Below are positions 62,418 to 64,000 of a stretch of DNA of 64,000 nt, in pieces (the stretch's first letter is position 1; the number at the start of each line of letters is the position of its first letter). The notes beneath the pieces are model-generated. The model searched no databases. It was not told the DNA's origin and was given only the letters and a program-made list of their open reading frames with translations. The stretch comes from Lachnospiraceae bacterium (GTDB lineage: Bacteria; Bacillota; Clostridia; Lachnospirales; Lachnospiraceae): NCBI GenBank assembly GCA_017473115.1, contig JAFUNC010000001.1, positions 119,104 through 183,103 of the forward strand, read 5' to 3'. The position numbers were made by a program, and so were the translations under genes.

Positions 62418-62484
62418 TGCTTTGCATAAAACTTCAATACTTGATATATTCTCTACCTGATTTAGGATCTCACTGTGCAAAGCA
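62418..62484. promoter_or_regulatory. Inverted repeat in the ridA-leuA gap
   Basis: TGCTTTGCA (62418-62426) is exactly matched by TGCAAAGCA (62476-62484), loop 49 bases. Lies between the ridA stop and the leuA start. Could be an operator pair or an mRNA structure for leu genes; no T run and no leader peptide rich in Leu codons was seen. Confidence 0.4.
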
Positions 62485-62504
62485 ATATTTATGCAGTTGC
62501 TATC

Positions 62505-62879
62505 TTACAACTCTGCCACTGCGTCCACTTCCACAAGAACATTCTTCGGAAGTTCTCTGACTGCCACGCAAGAACGGGCGGGTTTTTCTGTAAAATATTT
62601 GCCGTAAACTTCATTGAATAGGGCAAAATCCTCCATATTACGTAGGTAGCAGGTGGTTTTTACCACCTTGCTTAGGGAAGTACCTGCCGCTTTTAATACG
62701 GCGCTCAGGTTCTCGCAAACCTGTTCGGTCTGTCCGCAGATATCGGAGGCTTCCACATTTCCGGATAGTGGATTAATGGCAATCTGACCGGATGTATAAA
62801 CCATGTTTCCGGCGATAACTGCCTGTGAATAAGGTCCGATTGCTGCGGGTGCATTTGTTGTGTAAACTGTTTTGCTCAT
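62505..62879 (-). CDS. ridA: RidA family enamine/imine deaminase
   Basis: 124-residue trimeric enzyme that hydrolyses reactive enamines such as 2-aminoacrylate, formed by threonine/serine dehydratase. Typical TTNAPAAIGPYSQAVIAGNM (7-26), YTSGQIAINPLSGNVE (28-43), and the C-terminal RSCVAVRELPKNVLVEVDAV with the active-site Arg (101). Placed between ilvA and leuA, which fits its role with IlvA. Strong AGGAGG site. Confidence 0.96.
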   Translation of the reverse strand: MSKTVYTTNAPAAIGPYSQAVIAGNMVYTSGQIAINPLSGNVEASDICGQTEQVCENLSAVLKAAGTSLSKVVKTTCYLRNMEDFALFNEVYGKYFTEKPARSCVAVRELPKNVLVEVDAVAEL

Positions 62880-63005
62880 ATTTGGCCTCCTTTTTATTTT
62901 GACATCTTTCTAAAAGATATTATTTGCTTTAATTTTTTTAAAAGTATGTATCTTGATATTTTTAATTTTCTGTTTTTATAAGTTTTATAATAATCCGAAT
63001 CGCAA

Positions 63006-64000
63006 TTACACAATCTTGAAGCCTTCCTTCTTAAGAGCTGCGGTGATTTCTTCTACATGTTCGTAATTTCTGGTTTCCATAGCGATTCGTAAGTAACAAC
63101 CGTTTACGCTCTCGGTATCGCCGGCACGTTCGTGGTGAACGCTGGTTACGTTACCGCCGCAATCTGCGATGATACGGGATACGTCTTTTAACTGGCCCGG
63201 CTTATCGATTAATTCGATTAACAAACTGGTGGAACGGCCGGACTTCATAAGACCGCGCTTGATTACCCTGTTTAGGCTGGTTACGTCGATGTTTCCGCCG
63301 GACACCACGCTGACCACTTTTTTACCCTGAATGGGAAATTTCTCAAACATAGCCGCCGCCACGGATACTGCTCCGGCACCTTCCGCAATCATTTTTTGCT
63401 TCTCGATTAAGGTAAGAATTGCGGATGCGATTTCATCCTCTGTCACCAATGCAATATCATCTACGTATTTGTTAATTAATTCAAAAGTATTTACGCCCGG
63501 CTGTTTTACGGCAATACCGTCGGCAATGGTAGAGACGCTGTCGAGGCACTGGATTTGGCCTGCCTTTACGGAATTGTACATACTGGCCGCACCTGCTGCC
63601 TGTACGCCGTATACCTTAATGGAGGGTCGGATGGATTTGATTGCATATGCGATTCCGGCAATCAATCCGCCACCGCCGATGGGTACGATTACCGCATCCA
63701 CATCATCCATATCGTTGGTGATTTCCAAACCGATGGTCCCCTGTCCGGCAATGACTGCTTCGTCATCAAACGGATGAACGAAGGTATAACCCATTTCGTC
63801 TCTTAACTGTAATGCCTTCTGATAAGCATCATCATAACAACCGTTTACCAGACAAACCTGTGCTCCGTATGATTTGGTGGCCTCCACCTTGGAAATCGGT
63901 GCGCCGTTTGGTAAACAAATCAAGGAAGGAATTCCCTGCTTCGACGCCGCAAGGGCAACTCCCTGGGCATGATTTCCTGCAGAACAGGCAATTACACCGC
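63006..64000 (-). CDS. ilvA: Threonine ammonia-lyase, N-terminus cut by window edge
   Basis: Pyridoxal-phosphate enzyme that makes 2-ketobutyrate from threonine for isoleucine synthesis. Its 5' end lies beyond the window; 331 codons are visible. At the edge the frame reads VIACSAGNHAQGVALAASKQ, the conserved PLP-phosphate region, then GIPSLICLPNGAPISKVEAT. Later blocks include VDAVIVPIGGGGLIAGIAYA (about 210 from the end) and a C-terminal ACT-like domain (last 80 residues, TSLLIELIDKPGQLKDVSRI). One ACT-like domain means the shorter type of about 400 residues. The apparent TTG start at 63923 is internal. Upstream end of the visible ilv-leu run. Confidence 0.95.
   Translation of the reverse strand, partial: GVIACSAGNHAQGVALAASKQGIPSLICLPNGAPISKVEATKSYGAQVCLVNGCYDDAYQKALQLRDEMGYTFVHPFDDEAVIAGQGTIGLEITNDMDDVDAVIVPIGGGGLIAGIAYAIKSIRPSIKVYGVQAAGAASMYNSVKAGQIQCLDSVSTIADGIAVKQPGVNTFELINKYVDDIALVTEDEIASAILTLIEKQKMIAEGAGAVSVAAAMFEKFPIQGKKVVSVVSGGNIDVTSLNRVIKRGLMKSGRSTSLLIELIDKPGQLKDVSRIIADCGGNVTSVHHERAGDTESVNGCYLRIAMETRNYEHVEEITAALKKEGFKIV

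Noticed and set aside
62428-63005. T-box or leader-peptide attenuator for ilv/leu genes
   Set aside because: No T-box signature sequence, no run of Leu/Val/Ile codons and no terminator with T run in these gaps. Upstream of ilvA is outside the window.

Overview
The window looks like a chromosomal segment of an anaerobic, low-to-moderate GC Gram-positive bacterium of the class Clostridia, most likely family Lachnospiraceae. This is inferred from the protein styles: ECF sigma/DUF4179 pairs, DUF6056/DUF6020-type membrane proteins, DUF815 ATPase, rubrerythrin, lipoproteins with clean lipoboxes, and strong AGGAGG-type ribosome sites. No rRNA, tRNA, CRISPR array, IS element or phage gene was seen.

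Layout. 1-3.1 kb: tail end of an amino-acid ABC importer (permease cut by the window edge, binding lipoprotein) and S-adenosylhomocysteine hydrolase. 3.1-5.0 kb: AI-2E-family membrane protein and an RluA pseudouridine synthase. 5.2-9.0 kb: a three-gene cluster of polytopic membrane proteins of unknown function. 9.1-13 kb: a two-component system (kinase before regulator, kinase with a charged C-terminal tail) divergent from a serpin lipoprotein. 13.1-19.5 kb: a complete pstSCAB-phoU-phoB-phoR phosphate locus with a candidate Pho box. 19.5-21.3 kb: ECF sigma plus DUF4179 protein. 21.4-31 kb: SLC13-type transporter with a cytidylate-kinase-like protein, TrmB, a DUF5058/membrane protein/M20 peptidase operon, a D,D-carboxypeptidase, a YcxB-like protein and a DEDDh exonuclease. 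31.0-31.6 kb: a hicAB toxin-antitoxin pair whose 57-codon toxin gene starts with TTG. 31.8-37.1 kb: thioesterase, DUF2809 protein, pyruvate kinase, AraC regulator and MATE exporter. 37.5-45.5 kb: a lipoprotein, a LytTR/GHKL two-component pair, an MBOAT/SGNH-like acyltransferase pair, Dtd, a metal-binding NifX-like protein, rubrerythrin and a 49-residue Lys/Asn-rich protein. 45.7-49.8 kb: a second ECF sigma/DUF4179 pair followed by three single-pass surface proteins of unknown function. 49.9-52.6 kb: a chemoreceptor and a DUF815 ATPase. 52.7-64 kb: a branched-chain amino-acid biosynthesis run in the order ilvA-ridA-leuA-leuC-leuD-leuB-ilvB-ilvN-ilvC-ilvD, all on the minus strand, with ilvA cut by the window edge.

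The BCAA run encodes the pathway from threonine and pyruvate to the three 2-keto acids (the aminotransferase is not in the window), with RidA placed to remove the reactive enamine made by IlvA. The pst/pho genes form one tightly spaced unit for phosphate sensing and uptake.

The least explained parts are: (i) the ECF sigma/DUF4179 operon with three unknown exported proteins; (ii) the three-membrane-protein cluster; (iii) nested palindromic intergenic elements at about 1.5, 33.0, 54.4 and 55.5 kb, two of which share a 16-base core; (iv) the serpin with a Cys-Glu-Ser-Cys reactive loop. Gene starts were chosen by ribosome-site spacing and family alignment from memory; no database search was possible.
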